A stretch of DNA of 64,000 nucleotides from Pseudonocardia benzenivorans CB1190 (GTDB lineage: Bacteria > Actinomycetota > Actinomycetes > Mycobacteriales > Pseudonocardiaceae): NCBI RefSeq assembly GCF_000196675.2, contig NC_015312.1:5658501-5722500 (forward strand), written 5' to 3'. A model generated the notes under the pieces. It searched no databases. It was given only the letters and a program-made list of their open reading frames with translations, and was not told where the DNA came from. This document shows positions 25,556 through 32,940 of the stretch, piece by piece. The translations under genes and the position numbers were made by a program. Every line of letters starts with the position of its first letter. Positions within the stretch are counted from its first letter, which is position 1.

Positions 25556-26137
25556 GTGGCTCGCAGGGCCGATCCCGACGCACGCGACAGGATTCTCGAC
25601 GTCGCGTCCGCGCTGTTCGCGTCCCGTGGGATCGGGGCGGTCGGGATGGCCGAGGTCGTCCACGACGCGGGCTGCGGAAAGAACCTGCTCTACACCCACT
25701 TCCCGAGCAAGGGCGACCTCGTCGCGGCGCATCTCGAGCGGTTCCGCCGCGAGCGCGACGCCGCGATGGATGCCGCCGTGACCGCTGCCGGCGACGACCC
25801 CCGCGCGCAGCTCCTCGCGCTCGTCAGGGAGAGTGGCGAGCGGGTCGCCCGTCCGGGCTTCCGGGGCTGCCCGCTGCGCAACTTCCTCACCGAGTCCCCC
25901 GACGTCGGGGGCGACGGGGACACGATCGCCCGGCGCTTCCTCGCCGACTCGCGCGAGCGCCTCGCGCGGCTCGTCGCGCGTCTGGGAGTGGCCGAGCCCG
26001 ATGTGCTCACCGACCGCCTCGCGCTCCTCGTCGAGGGTCTCTACGCGAGCGCGCACGACCCCCGCCGCGCCGAGCTCGGTCCGGCGGCCGTGACCTTCGC
26101 GGAGGAGCTCGTCGACGCCGCGCGCGCCGCGGCCTGA
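25556..26137 (+). CDS. TetR family transcriptional repressor
   Basis: 193 aa. The N-terminal TetR helix-turn-helix spans about 13-60 (ILDVASALFASRGIGAVGMAEVVHDAGCGKNLLYTHFPSKGDLVAAHL). The C-terminal ligand domain contains RPGFRGCPLRNFLTESPD and a closing helix VTFAEELVDAARAAA, resembling the TetR_C_16/AefR-like regulators with a conserved GCP(L/F) motif. It is divergent from an MFS exporter and two matching palindromes lie between them. Most likely it represses the pump and itself until a drug-like ligand binds. GTG 25556 follows GAGGAGGCGGAC. Confidence 0.92.
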   Translation: MARRADPDARDRILDVASALFASRGIGAVGMAEVVHDAGCGKNLLYTHFPSKGDLVAAHLERFRRERDAAMDAAVTAAGDDPRAQLLALVRESGERVARPGFRGCPLRNFLTESPDVGGDGDTIARRFLADSRERLARLVARLGVAEPDVLTDRLALLVEGLYASAHDPRRAELGPAAVTFAEELVDAARAAA

Positions 26138-26156
26138 CCCGCCTCGGGCCAGGTGA

Positions 26157-26507
26157 TCAGGCCGGTGCGGGCGCCGGCAGGTGCTCGTCGAGGAGCCGGT
26201 CGAGCGCCGACTTGGCCCGTGCGCCGATGACGCGCGCGACGCGCCGGCCCCCCACGTAGAGGTCGATCGTCGGCATCGACATCACTTCACTGTCCCGGCT
26301 GACCTGCGGGTTCAGGTCGGCGTCGATCGACACGACGCGAAGCCGGCCCGCCCGCTCGGCGGCGATCTGCGCGAGCACCGGCGCGACCATGCGACACGGC
26401 GGACACCAGGTCGCCCAGAAGTCGACCAGCACCGGCACCGGTGACTCGAGGACCTCGGCGGCGAACGTCGCATCGGTGACCGCGGGCAGCGAACCGTTTC
26501 CGGACAT
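26157..26507 (-). CDS. Thioredoxin-like protein with WCPPC active site
   Basis: 116 aa thioredoxin fold. ATG 26507 follows GGGAGGACGC. VPVLVDFWATWCPPCRMVAPVLAQIA gives the redox motif WCPPC (34-38) instead of the usual WCGPC. The cis-Pro is in MSMPTIDLYVGG. Gly-to-Pro at this position is seen in some ResA/TlpA-type and secreted disulfide proteins and changes the redox potential, but this protein has no signal peptide and is otherwise a standard cytoplasmic Trx. It sits 83 bp downstream of a MerR regulator gene on the same strand, so it may be its target. Confidence 0.88.
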   Translation of the reverse strand: MSGNGSLPAVTDATFAAEVLESPVPVLVDFWATWCPPCRMVAPVLAQIAAERAGRLRVVSIDADLNPQVSRDSEVMSMPTIDLYVGGRRVARVIGARAKSALDRLLDEHLPAPAPA

Positions 26508-26590
26508 GCGTCCTCCCAGGGACGTCGAACGTGTGGACCGACCGGATCCGGCCGGCGACGTGCACCCCGTCACGGGGCCTCAGGGGCCCG

Positions 26591-26977
26591 TCAGGGCGAG
26601 AACAGGGAGAACTCGCACCGGGCGTGCGTGGCCTCGACGAGCTGGTCGCCGAGCTCGGCGCGGACCCGACGGAGCCGGTCGACCGACTCGTCGACCTCGG
26701 CGATCTTGCGACGCAGCACCGCGAGCGAGTCGGGGCAGCTGCCCGCCCGCTCGTGCCCCGCGCGCAGACAGTCGACGAACGGGCGCGTCTCCTCCAGGGC
26801 GAAACCCAGCCCGACGAGCATGCGGATCTCACGGACCGCACGCACGTCGGCGTCGTCGTAGACGCGGTAGCCGTTGGACCCGCGCCGCCCCGGCAGCAGA
26901 CCGAGCGACTCGTAGTGCCGCAGCGTCCGGGTGCTCACGCCCACCCGGTCGGCCAGCTCACCGATCCGCATCGCCAT
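26591..26977 (-). CDS. MerR family transcriptional regulator
   Basis: 128 aa. N-terminal MerR winged helix MRIGELADRVGVSTRTLRHYESLGLLPGRR followed by SNGYRVYDDADVRAVREIRMLVGLGFALEE, then a dimerisation coiled coil (about 80-115). Cysteines at FVDCLRAGHERAGSC and near the C-terminus (ARCEF) could sense thiols or metal, but the set does not match SoxR, CueR or ZntR signatures. A MerR-style dyad lies upstream at 27006-27021. Probably regulates itself and the thioredoxin gene behind it. GTG or ATG start options within two codons (MAMRIG). Confidence 0.88.
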   Translation of the reverse strand: MAMRIGELADRVGVSTRTLRHYESLGLLPGRRGSNGYRVYDDADVRAVREIRMLVGLGFALEETRPFVDCLRAGHERAGSCPDSLAVLRRKIAEVDESVDRLRRVRAELGDQLVEATHARCEFSLFSP

Positions 26978-27005
26978 CCCTCCCCCTCGATGACGACGCT
27001 AGACC

Positions 27006-27021
27006 TTGACGCCGACGTCAA
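27006..27021 (-). promoter_or_regulatory. MerR-type operator/promoter dyad
   Basis: TTGACG-CCGA-CGTCAA inverted repeat, 29 bp upstream of merR. Read on the minus strand the right half is a -35 TTGACG and TAGCGT follows 14 bp later. The dyad thus lies inside the -35/-10 region, as in MerR-controlled promoters. Confidence 0.55.
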
Positions 27022-27052
27022 CGCCAGCCCGCGGTGAGGATCTCCCGACGCG

Positions 27053-28300
27053 TCAGCGCCCGAGGTCGACCAGTGACGCGTCGATCTCGTCGACCGTGGC
27101 CGCGCCGAGCTGCGACATGACCCGGACGACCTCGTTGCGCAGCAGCTCGAGCACCCTGTCGACGCCCGCCTCGCCGGCCGCGGCCAGCGCGAACATGTAG
27201 GGCCTGCCGACCAGGACGGCCTGCGCCCCCAGGGCCAGCGCCCGCACGACGTCGGCACCGCGGCGCACCCCGCTGTCGAGGAACACCTCGGCCCGCCCGG
27301 CGGCGGCGTCGACGACCTCACCGAGGACGTCGATCGTCGCCGGCGCACCGTCCATGTTCCGGCCGCCGTGGTTGGACACGACGATGCCGTCGACGCCGAG
27401 GTCGACGAGCTGCGGAACCTCGTCGCCGCGCAGGATGCCCTTGACGACCAGCGGGCCCGCCCAGCGCTCCCGCAGCCAGCGGATGTCGTCGACCGTCACG
27501 GACTTCACGTGGCTGATCGCGTCGGCGAGGTTGTCGTAGGCCCGTTTGGCCGCCATGACGTCGAGCGCGGGGCCGGCGGGCTCGACCGCGGGCTCGGCGG
27601 GCGCGGACCGCGCGGAGGCGCCCTTGGCCAGCGGGTTGACCCGCGCCGCCCGGGCGGCGATGCGGCCGAGGCCGCCGCCCGACTGCCCGAGGAGGTAGTC
27701 GCGCGCCCAGAACGGCCGCGACGCTCCGGCGAGCACCAGCTGCGGGGAGATCTTGAGCGGGATCCCGACCCGGTTGCGCAGGTCCTTCTCGCGGTACGGC
27801 TTGATCGCGCTGTCGACGGTCACGCACAGCACCCGGTAGCCGGCCGCTTCGACACGGTCGACGAGCTCGACGTTCGCCTGCTGCTCGGGCTTCATGTAGA
27901 GCTGGTACCAGAGCGGGCCCGTCGCGGCCCTCGCGATCACCTCGGGCTTCTCACTCGCCCCGCCCGCCACCGCGAACGCCGTTCCCAACCTGCCCGCCGC
28001 ACGGGCGACCGCGGGCTCGGACGCGCTGTGGCACATCCGGGCGGAGCTGCAGGGTGCGAGCATGAACGGCACCGACACCGGGTCGCCGAGGATCGTCGTG
28101 GAGGTGTCGACCTTCGCCACGTCGGCCAGCGCACGGGGCTTGAGCGCGATGCGGTCGAGCGACTCCCGGTTGCGGCGCAACGTCACCTCGTCGCCGGCGC
28201 CACCGTCGACGATGTCGAAGACGGCCCTGGGCAGACGCCGACGCGCCAGGCGGCGCATGTCCTCGACGTTGTGGACATGCGCAAGTCTTCCCGACCTCAT
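27053..28300 (-). CDS. FMN-dependent alpha-hydroxy-acid dehydrogenase (L-lactate dehydrogenase type)
   Basis: 415 aa TIM-barrel flavoenzyme oxidising L-2-hydroxy acids. Motifs: FDIVDGGAGDEVTLRRNRESLDRI, PFMLAPCSSARM, PLWYQLYMKPEQQ, LVVKGILRGDEV (FMN Lys) and SNHGGRNMDG with the catalytic His at about 311, followed by EVFLDSGVRRGADVVRALALGAQAVLVGRPYMF. An Ala/Pro-rich insert (about 228-248) lies in the loop-4 position that in family members holds the membrane-association segment. Related to LldD; the mycofactocin enzyme MftD is also in this family, but no mft genes are nearby. ATG 28300 follows GGAAGGAA. Physiological substrate not certain. Confidence 0.88.
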   Translation of the reverse strand: MRSGRLAHVHNVEDMRRLARRRLPRAVFDIVDGGAGDEVTLRRNRESLDRIALKPRALADVAKVDTSTTILGDPVSVPFMLAPCSSARMCHSASEPAVARAAGRLGTAFAVAGGASEKPEVIARAATGPLWYQLYMKPEQQANVELVDRVEAAGYRVLCVTVDSAIKPYREKDLRNRVGIPLKISPQLVLAGASRPFWARDYLLGQSGGGLGRIAARAARVNPLAKGASARSAPAEPAVEPAGPALDVMAAKRAYDNLADAISHVKSVTVDDIRWLRERWAGPLVVKGILRGDEVPQLVDLGVDGIVVSNHGGRNMDGAPATIDVLGEVVDAAAGRAEVFLDSGVRRGADVVRALALGAQAVLVGRPYMFALAAAGEAGVDRVLELLRNEVVRVMSQLGAATVDEIDASLVDLGR

Positions 28301-28390
28301 GACGGTTCCTTCCCCGACGGGCGGTGTGCGCGGCTCAACGTACTTCGAGCCGTACCGTGCGACCGTTCGGGGTCGCCGGGCGCGTGCTGG

Positions 28391-30598
28391 TCAGTCGTAG
28401 ACGCCCGTGAGCCACCACCTCCCGCGGGTGGCCGTCAGCAGCAGGGCCGTGCCGTCGTCGAGCACGACCTGCAGCCGGGTCGAGCCGGCCGCCCCGGGCA
28501 CCCACCAGCGCTGCTGCACCGGCCAGGGCCCGGCCCACGCCACGACCTCCCCCGACGGGCCGTCGGCCACCCGCACCCGGACGGGCACCCCTGCGAGCAG
28601 GTCGATCTCCCGCAGCCCGACGGGATCGCCCGCGGCGTCGAGCAGGTCGACGGCGGGCGGGTCGACCGGCACCGTCGCGGGCGACGGCGCGGGCAGCCGC
28701 CCGGGCCAGACCGGCGGCGGCGCCAGCAGGGCCGGCCGGGCGGACCGGACGGGACGGGTACGGCGGGTACCGCGGCGGGCGTTGCGCCGCGGGGGGCCGC
28801 TGGGCGAGAGTGCCGGCGCGATCCCCGGCCCCGGTTCCCGGGAACGCCCGCGTCCCGATCCGCCCGGGCGCCCGGAGCGCCCCGCGCCCCGCCCATCACG
28901 CCGCGGTCCCGACCCGTCCCGGGAGATCTCGGGCCGCTCCCGGCGCGGCTCCCAGGCCCCGCCCTCCCGGCCCCCGGCCTCCCCCGCACCCGGCGCCGCG
29001 CCCCTGCCATCACGAGCCGAGCCCTCCACGCCCGAACCATCACGAGCCGAACCATCCGGAGCCGAACCATCTGGAGAACCACCCGGAGCCGAACCCGACG
29101 AACCCGGGCCCGACGAACCCGGGCCCCCTGCGAGACACCCCGCTGCCGGGTAGCCGTCGAGATCGCGGTCGGGGCCGTCTTCGAGGGCGTCGGCCAGGAC
29201 GTCGGCGAGAGCGTCGGCAGGGTCGTCCTCCGGGAGGTCGGGAACCGGGTCCTGCGGCCCACCGGCCACCCCGTCGACCACCGGTGGCCCGGGTGCCGGG
29301 ACGAGCGGACCGGCGCGGTCGTCGGAGATTCCGTCGAGGGTCCCGCGTGCGTCGCCCCACGGCACCAACCGAACCCGCTCGGCGGGGTCGCGCCCTCCGG
29401 TGAGCACGGCGGTGACCACCCCCGCGGGCCCGAGCAGCGCCTGGGCCCGGACGAGCGCGCGCCCGGCCCGCTCGTCGGCCACCCCGACCTCTCCCCACAG
29501 CCCGAGCTGCAGTGCCCCCGCCGTGACGGTCTCCTCCGGGGTCAGCCGCAGCCGCACGACCGCGCCCGATCCACCGCGGGTCAGCCAGGCGTCGAGCTGC
29601 CAGCGCACCCGGTCGACCGTTCCCGCCGGGGTGAGCGGCTCGGCACACCGCCAGACGCGCAGCAGCTCCTCCCCCGACGCCGTCGTCGCCGCGACGCCGA
29701 GCCGGGTGCAGGACAGGCCGTGGCCCGCGAGGACCCGGTGCAGCGACTCGGCCAGCCCGCGGGCCGCGAAGGCGGCCGCGTCGACCCGGTCGACCGGTGG
29801 GTCGAGCTCCAGCTCGACGGCCAGCTCCTCTGGCGGGTGCCTGCGCACGGGCGGGCGGGGATCGAGCCCGCGGGCGAGCCGGTGGGCCAGCACCGCGTCG
29901 GCGCCGAACCGGGAGGCGACGTCGGCCGCCTCGAGCGAGCCGAAGGCGCCGAGGCTGCGCAGCCCGAGCCGGCGCAGCAGCCCGACCAGCTCGGAACGGT
30001 CGACCTCCGGCTCCCGGTCGAGCTCCTCGACCCCCATCGGCGCGAGGAACGCCCGGGTGGCACCGGCCTCGACCGAGACCCCACGACGGGCGGCGAGCAC
30101 CGCGGCGAACAACCCGTCGGCCACCCCGATCTGGCACTCCACCCCGGTCCGGGCCGCCACCTGGTCGACCAGCCGCTCGGCAGCGGCCAGCTCCCCGCCG
30201 AAGAATCCCGCGGGCCCGCGGGCCGGCAGCGCCACCAGCCCCGGGCGGACGACCTCGACGCCCGGCGCCAGCTCCTCCACCGCGACGACGACGGGTTCGA
30301 ACAGCCGGGCGTCGCGCTCCGGGTCCCGTCCCAGCACCGCGAGCTCCGGGCAGCGGGCCTGGGCCTCCCGGCGCCGCAGCCCCCGTCGCACCCCCTGCGC
30401 GCGGGCGGTGGCCGAGCAGGCCAGCACCCGGTTGGCCACGACCACCGCGGCCGGCCGGTGCGACGGCACGCCCTCGGCCAGTGCCGCGGCCGTGACCGGC
30501 CAGTCGGGCGACCAGAGGGCGAGCACCCGGACGGGCCGCTCCCCGCTCACCGGCTCCGACCCGCTGGGCAGGGACGCGCTCCCCCGGGGCGCGCTCAC
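28391..30598 (-). CDS. imuB: ImuB, Y-family polymerase-like mutasome subunit
   Basis: 735 aa. GTG 30598 overlaps the imuA' stop (GTGA). N-terminal RVLALWSPDWPV...RVLACSATARAQGVRRGLRRREAQARCPEL is the ImuB/Y-family palm, lacking the full set of catalytic acids, as known for ImuB. GLRSLGAFGSLEAADVASRFGADAVLAHRLARGLDPRP is the HhH/thumb region. The C-terminal part (VPVRVRVADGPSGEVVAWAGPWPVQQRWW...RLQVVLDDGTALLLTATRGRWWLTGVYD) is the ImuB tail that recruits ImuA' and DnaE2. It is unusually long: about 430-640 is a Gly/Ser/Asp/Arg-rich insert with 15-bp tandem repeats (29008-29125). Role: bridges the beta clamp and DnaE2 in damage tolerance. Confidence 0.93.
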   Translation of the reverse strand: MSAPRGSASLPSGSEPVSGERPVRVLALWSPDWPVTAAALAEGVPSHRPAAVVVANRVLACSATARAQGVRRGLRRREAQARCPELAVLGRDPERDARLFEPVVVAVEELAPGVEVVRPGLVALPARGPAGFFGGELAAAERLVDQVAARTGVECQIGVADGLFAAVLAARRGVSVEAGATRAFLAPMGVEELDREPEVDRSELVGLLRRLGLRSLGAFGSLEAADVASRFGADAVLAHRLARGLDPRPPVRRHPPEELAVELELDPPVDRVDAAAFAARGLAESLHRVLAGHGLSCTRLGVAATTASGEELLRVWRCAEPLTPAGTVDRVRWQLDAWLTRGGSGAVVRLRLTPEETVTAGALQLGLWGEVGVADERAGRALVRAQALLGPAGVVTAVLTGGRDPAERVRLVPWGDARGTLDGISDDRAGPLVPAPGPPVVDGVAGGPQDPVPDLPEDDPADALADVLADALEDGPDRDLDGYPAAGCLAGGPGSSGPGSSGSAPGGSPDGSAPDGSARDGSGVEGSARDGRGAAPGAGEAGGREGGAWEPRRERPEISRDGSGPRRDGRGAGRSGRPGGSGRGRSREPGPGIAPALSPSGPPRRNARRGTRRTRPVRSARPALLAPPPVWPGRLPAPSPATVPVDPPAVDLLDAAGDPVGLREIDLLAGVPVRVRVADGPSGEVVAWAGPWPVQQRWWVPGAAGSTRLQVVLDDGTALLLTATRGRWWLTGVYD

Positions 30599-31362
30599 AC
30601 CGCCGCCCTCGCGGCGGCCTGCAGCGGGACGGACACGGCGTCGTTCGCCGGCGGCTCCACGGCCCCGGACCCGCCGGGCAGTTGCATCCCCGCGGTCCGA
30701 CCGTCGGGAGCGATCCCGCGTCCACGGACCCGGACCTGCACGTGCCGCGCCCGCAGCCGTCCCGCGCCCGCACCCACCAGCCCCTGCCACGCGGCGCGCG
30801 TGCAGCTCAGCTCCAGATCCGCTCCCGGCCACACCCCGAGCGCGACCAGCACCGCACCCCGCTGCCGGACCCGCGCGGCCAGCCGCTGCCGGTCGGCCGC
30901 ACGGACCCCGGCCCGCTCGTGGCCCGCCACCGCCACCAGGTCGAGCCCGTCGACCAGCGCGGCGACCACGGCGACGAGATCCCGCCCCGGCCGGGGCACG
31001 AGCGCCAGCCGATCCAGCCGGACACCGGCCTCGGCCGCGGCGAGCAGCCCCAGGTCGGGACGGCCGACCACCCCGGCCCACGCCCCGCTCGCGGATGCCG
31101 CGGACAGCAGCGCGAACAGCAACGACGTCGACCCCGGGCCGGCGCCGACCGCGACCGTCGACCCCCGGCGCAGCCCGCCGGCGGGCAGGACCCGCGCCAG
31201 CGGGGCCGCGACGGGCAGGACCCGCCCGTCGTCGCCCGGGGTGGGCGACGCGCGCGCCCCCTCCGACCGGGCCGGTCGCTCCATCCGCCGCAAGAGGCCC
31301 CGTGCGACCTCCAGCCGGCTCGCCGCGTCCACCCCGGCGGGAACTGCCCCAGGCGCCACCAC
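30595..31362 (-). CDS. imuA': ImuA' (RecA-like mutasome subunit)
   Basis: 255 aa RecA-fold protein of the SOS mutasome, helping recruit ImuB and DnaE2. I place the start at GTG 31362 (VVAPGAVPAGVDAASRLEVARGLLRRME) because the LexA box and TATTAT lie just upstream and AGGGGG precedes it; the longer in-frame start at 31434 would place the operator inside the gene. GLRRGSTVAVGAGPGSTSLLFALLSAAS is the degenerate Walker A region; LVAVVAALVDGLDLVAVAG follows. First gene of a SOS-controlled imuA'-imuB operon. Confidence 0.88.
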   Translation of the reverse strand: MVAPGAVPAGVDAASRLEVARGLLRRMERPARSEGARASPTPGDDGRVLPVAAPLARVLPAGGLRRGSTVAVGAGPGSTSLLFALLSAASASGAWAGVVGRPDLGLLAAAEAGVRLDRLALVPRPGRDLVAVVAALVDGLDLVAVAGHERAGVRAADRQRLAARVRQRGAVLVALGVWPGADLELSCTRAAWQGLVGAGAGRLRARHVQVRVRGRGIAPDGRTAGMQLPGGSGAVEPPANDAVSVPLQAAARAAV

Positions 31363-31373
31363 ACACCCCCTGT

Positions 31374-31395
31374 TCGAACTGATGTTCGAATAATA
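31374..31395 (-). promoter_or_regulatory. imuA'-imuB promoter with LexA (SOS) box
   Basis: TCGAAC-TGAT-GTTCGA (31374-31389), a perfect LexA site, directly downstream of the -10 TATTAT (31390-31395). Bound LexA would block the start site. Confidence 0.9.
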
Positions 31396-31561
31396 GGGGC
31401 GTCTCCCGGCCGCCTCAACCCGGCCTGTGGACAACTCCGACTACCCGTCACCGACACTCACTCGATCGAGGAATGCCGTCACAGGTCGCGGTCACTGTAC
31501 GAATAACCGGCCGGCGCGAACCCCGCCCGGCGGCCGACTTCGACTCGTTGGAGCGACAGAC

Positions 31562-32725
31562 GTGACGCGGGGTCAGAAACGCCGGAGCCAGCTCGCCGCC
31601 CTCACGCTGGACCTCCCACCGGCGCCCCTCGACGATGCTCCCACCGGAACCAGGCCCCGGATCGTCGCCCTCATCCCCGCACACGACGAGCAGCGCGCCC
31701 TGCCCGAGGCGCTCGCGTCGCTGCGCGACCAGACGACCGCGCCCGACCGGATCGTCGTCGTCGCCGACAACTGCACCGACGACACCGTGCCGGTGGCGCG
31801 CCGTCACGGCGCGGAGGTACTCGAGACCGTCGGCAACACCGACCGCAAGGCGGGTGCCCTCGGCCAGGCGCTCGACGCCCTGCTCCCGGCGCTGGCCGAC
31901 GACGACCTGCTGCTCGTCGCGGACGCGGACTCGATGCTCGTCACCGGGTTCGTCGAGACGGCGCTGCGCACGCTGCGCGACGACCACACCGTCGGCGCCG
32001 TCGGCGGGGTGTTCCACGGCGAGGCGGGGTCCGGGCTCGTGGGGGCGTTGCAGCGCAACGAGTACGCCCGTTACGCCCGCGAGATCGCGCGGCGTGCCGA
32101 TCGCGCCACGGTGCTCACCGGGACCGCGACGCTGTTCCGGGTCGGCGTGCTGCGCGAGGTCGCCGCCGCACGTGGCACCCGGCTACCAGGGCCCGCCGGT
32201 CGCGTCTACGACCCCGCCGCACTCACCGAGGACAACGAGATCACCCTCGCCGTCCGCACGCTCGGATGGCGGACGGTCTCCCCGCCGGGTTGCGGCGTCC
32301 TCACCGAGATCATGCCGACCTGGGCCGACCTGTGGCGGCAACGGCTGCGCTGGCAGCGCGGGGCCCTGGAGAACCTGCGCGGGTACGGCCTCAACGTCGT
32401 CACCGCGCCGTACCTCGCCCGGCAGGCCGGGATGTACGCGGGCATCGTCGCGGTCGGGCTGTTCCTGCTGGCCACGGCCCTGTTCGCGACGGCGGGCCTG
32501 CTCGGCCCGCCCACCGGGTTGTGGATCGCGGTGACCGCGGTGTTCGTCGTCGAACGGGTGTGGACGGTGCGGGCCCGCGGCTGGCGCGGGATGGCGCTGG
32601 CGCTGCCGATGGTCGTCGAGTTCGGCTACGACCTGTTCCAGCAGGCCGTCTTCCTGCGCGCCGCGGCCGACGCACTGCGCGGCGACCGCGCCGACTGGCA
32701 CCACCTCGCACCGAGCGGGGCGTGA
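31562..32725 (+). CDS. Membrane glycosyltransferase, GT2 family
   Basis: 387 aa processive-type GT2 enzyme. GTG 31562 is preceded by GGAG; the in-frame extension to 31427 has no family similarity. PRIVALIPAHDEQRALPEALASL starts the nucleotide-sugar domain, DADS (121-124) is the metal motif, EDNE (223-226) supplies the catalytic acid and QRLRW (260-264) is the QxxRW acceptor motif. Three or four membrane helices follow (YAGIVAVGLFLLATALFATAGLL, TGLWIAVTAVFVVERVW, VVEFGYDLFQQAVFL). Similar to poly-N-acetylglucosamine synthases. A small membrane protein gene follows after 4 bp. Product unknown. Confidence 0.88.
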   Translation: MTRGQKRRSQLAALTLDLPPAPLDDAPTGTRPRIVALIPAHDEQRALPEALASLRDQTTAPDRIVVVADNCTDDTVPVARRHGAEVLETVGNTDRKAGALGQALDALLPALADDDLLLVADADSMLVTGFVETALRTLRDDHTVGAVGGVFHGEAGSGLVGALQRNEYARYAREIARRADRATVLTGTATLFRVGVLREVAAARGTRLPGPAGRVYDPAALTEDNEITLAVRTLGWRTVSPPGCGVLTEIMPTWADLWRQRLRWQRGALENLRGYGLNVVTAPYLARQAGMYAGIVAVGLFLLATALFATAGLLGPPTGLWIAVTAVFVVERVWTVRARGWRGMALALPMVVEFGYDLFQQAVFLRAAADALRGDRADWHHLAPSGA

Positions 32726-32729
32726 GGGG

Positions 32730-32912
32730 TTGTACGCCAAGGTCTGCGCGGCCACCGGCGGCATCGCGGTGCCACTCGGGCTGGCCGGCTACGCGGTACC
32801 GGACCTGCCGTGGCCGCTGGCCCTGCTCTGGCACGTCGTCGCCGTGACGACCCTGCTCGCCGCGGCCCTCGCCCTGCGCCGGATGCTCCCGAGAGGGCGG
32901 GGCCGCGGGTGA
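32730..32912 (+). CDS. Small two-helix membrane protein
   Basis: 60 aa starting at TTG 32730 with GAGGGG just upstream. Two hydrophobic segments (GGIAVPLGLAGYAVPDLPWPL and LLWHVVAVTTLLAAALAL) and a basic tail (RRMLPRGRGRG). It follows the glycosyltransferase by 4 bp and is likely translated with it, perhaps as an accessory subunit. No family recognised. Confidence 0.5.
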   Translation: MYAKVCAATGGIAVPLGLAGYAVPDLPWPLALLWHVVAVTTLLAAALALRRMLPRGRGRG

Positions 32913-32940
32913 GCGCGGCACGCGCTCAGCTCAGCTCAAC

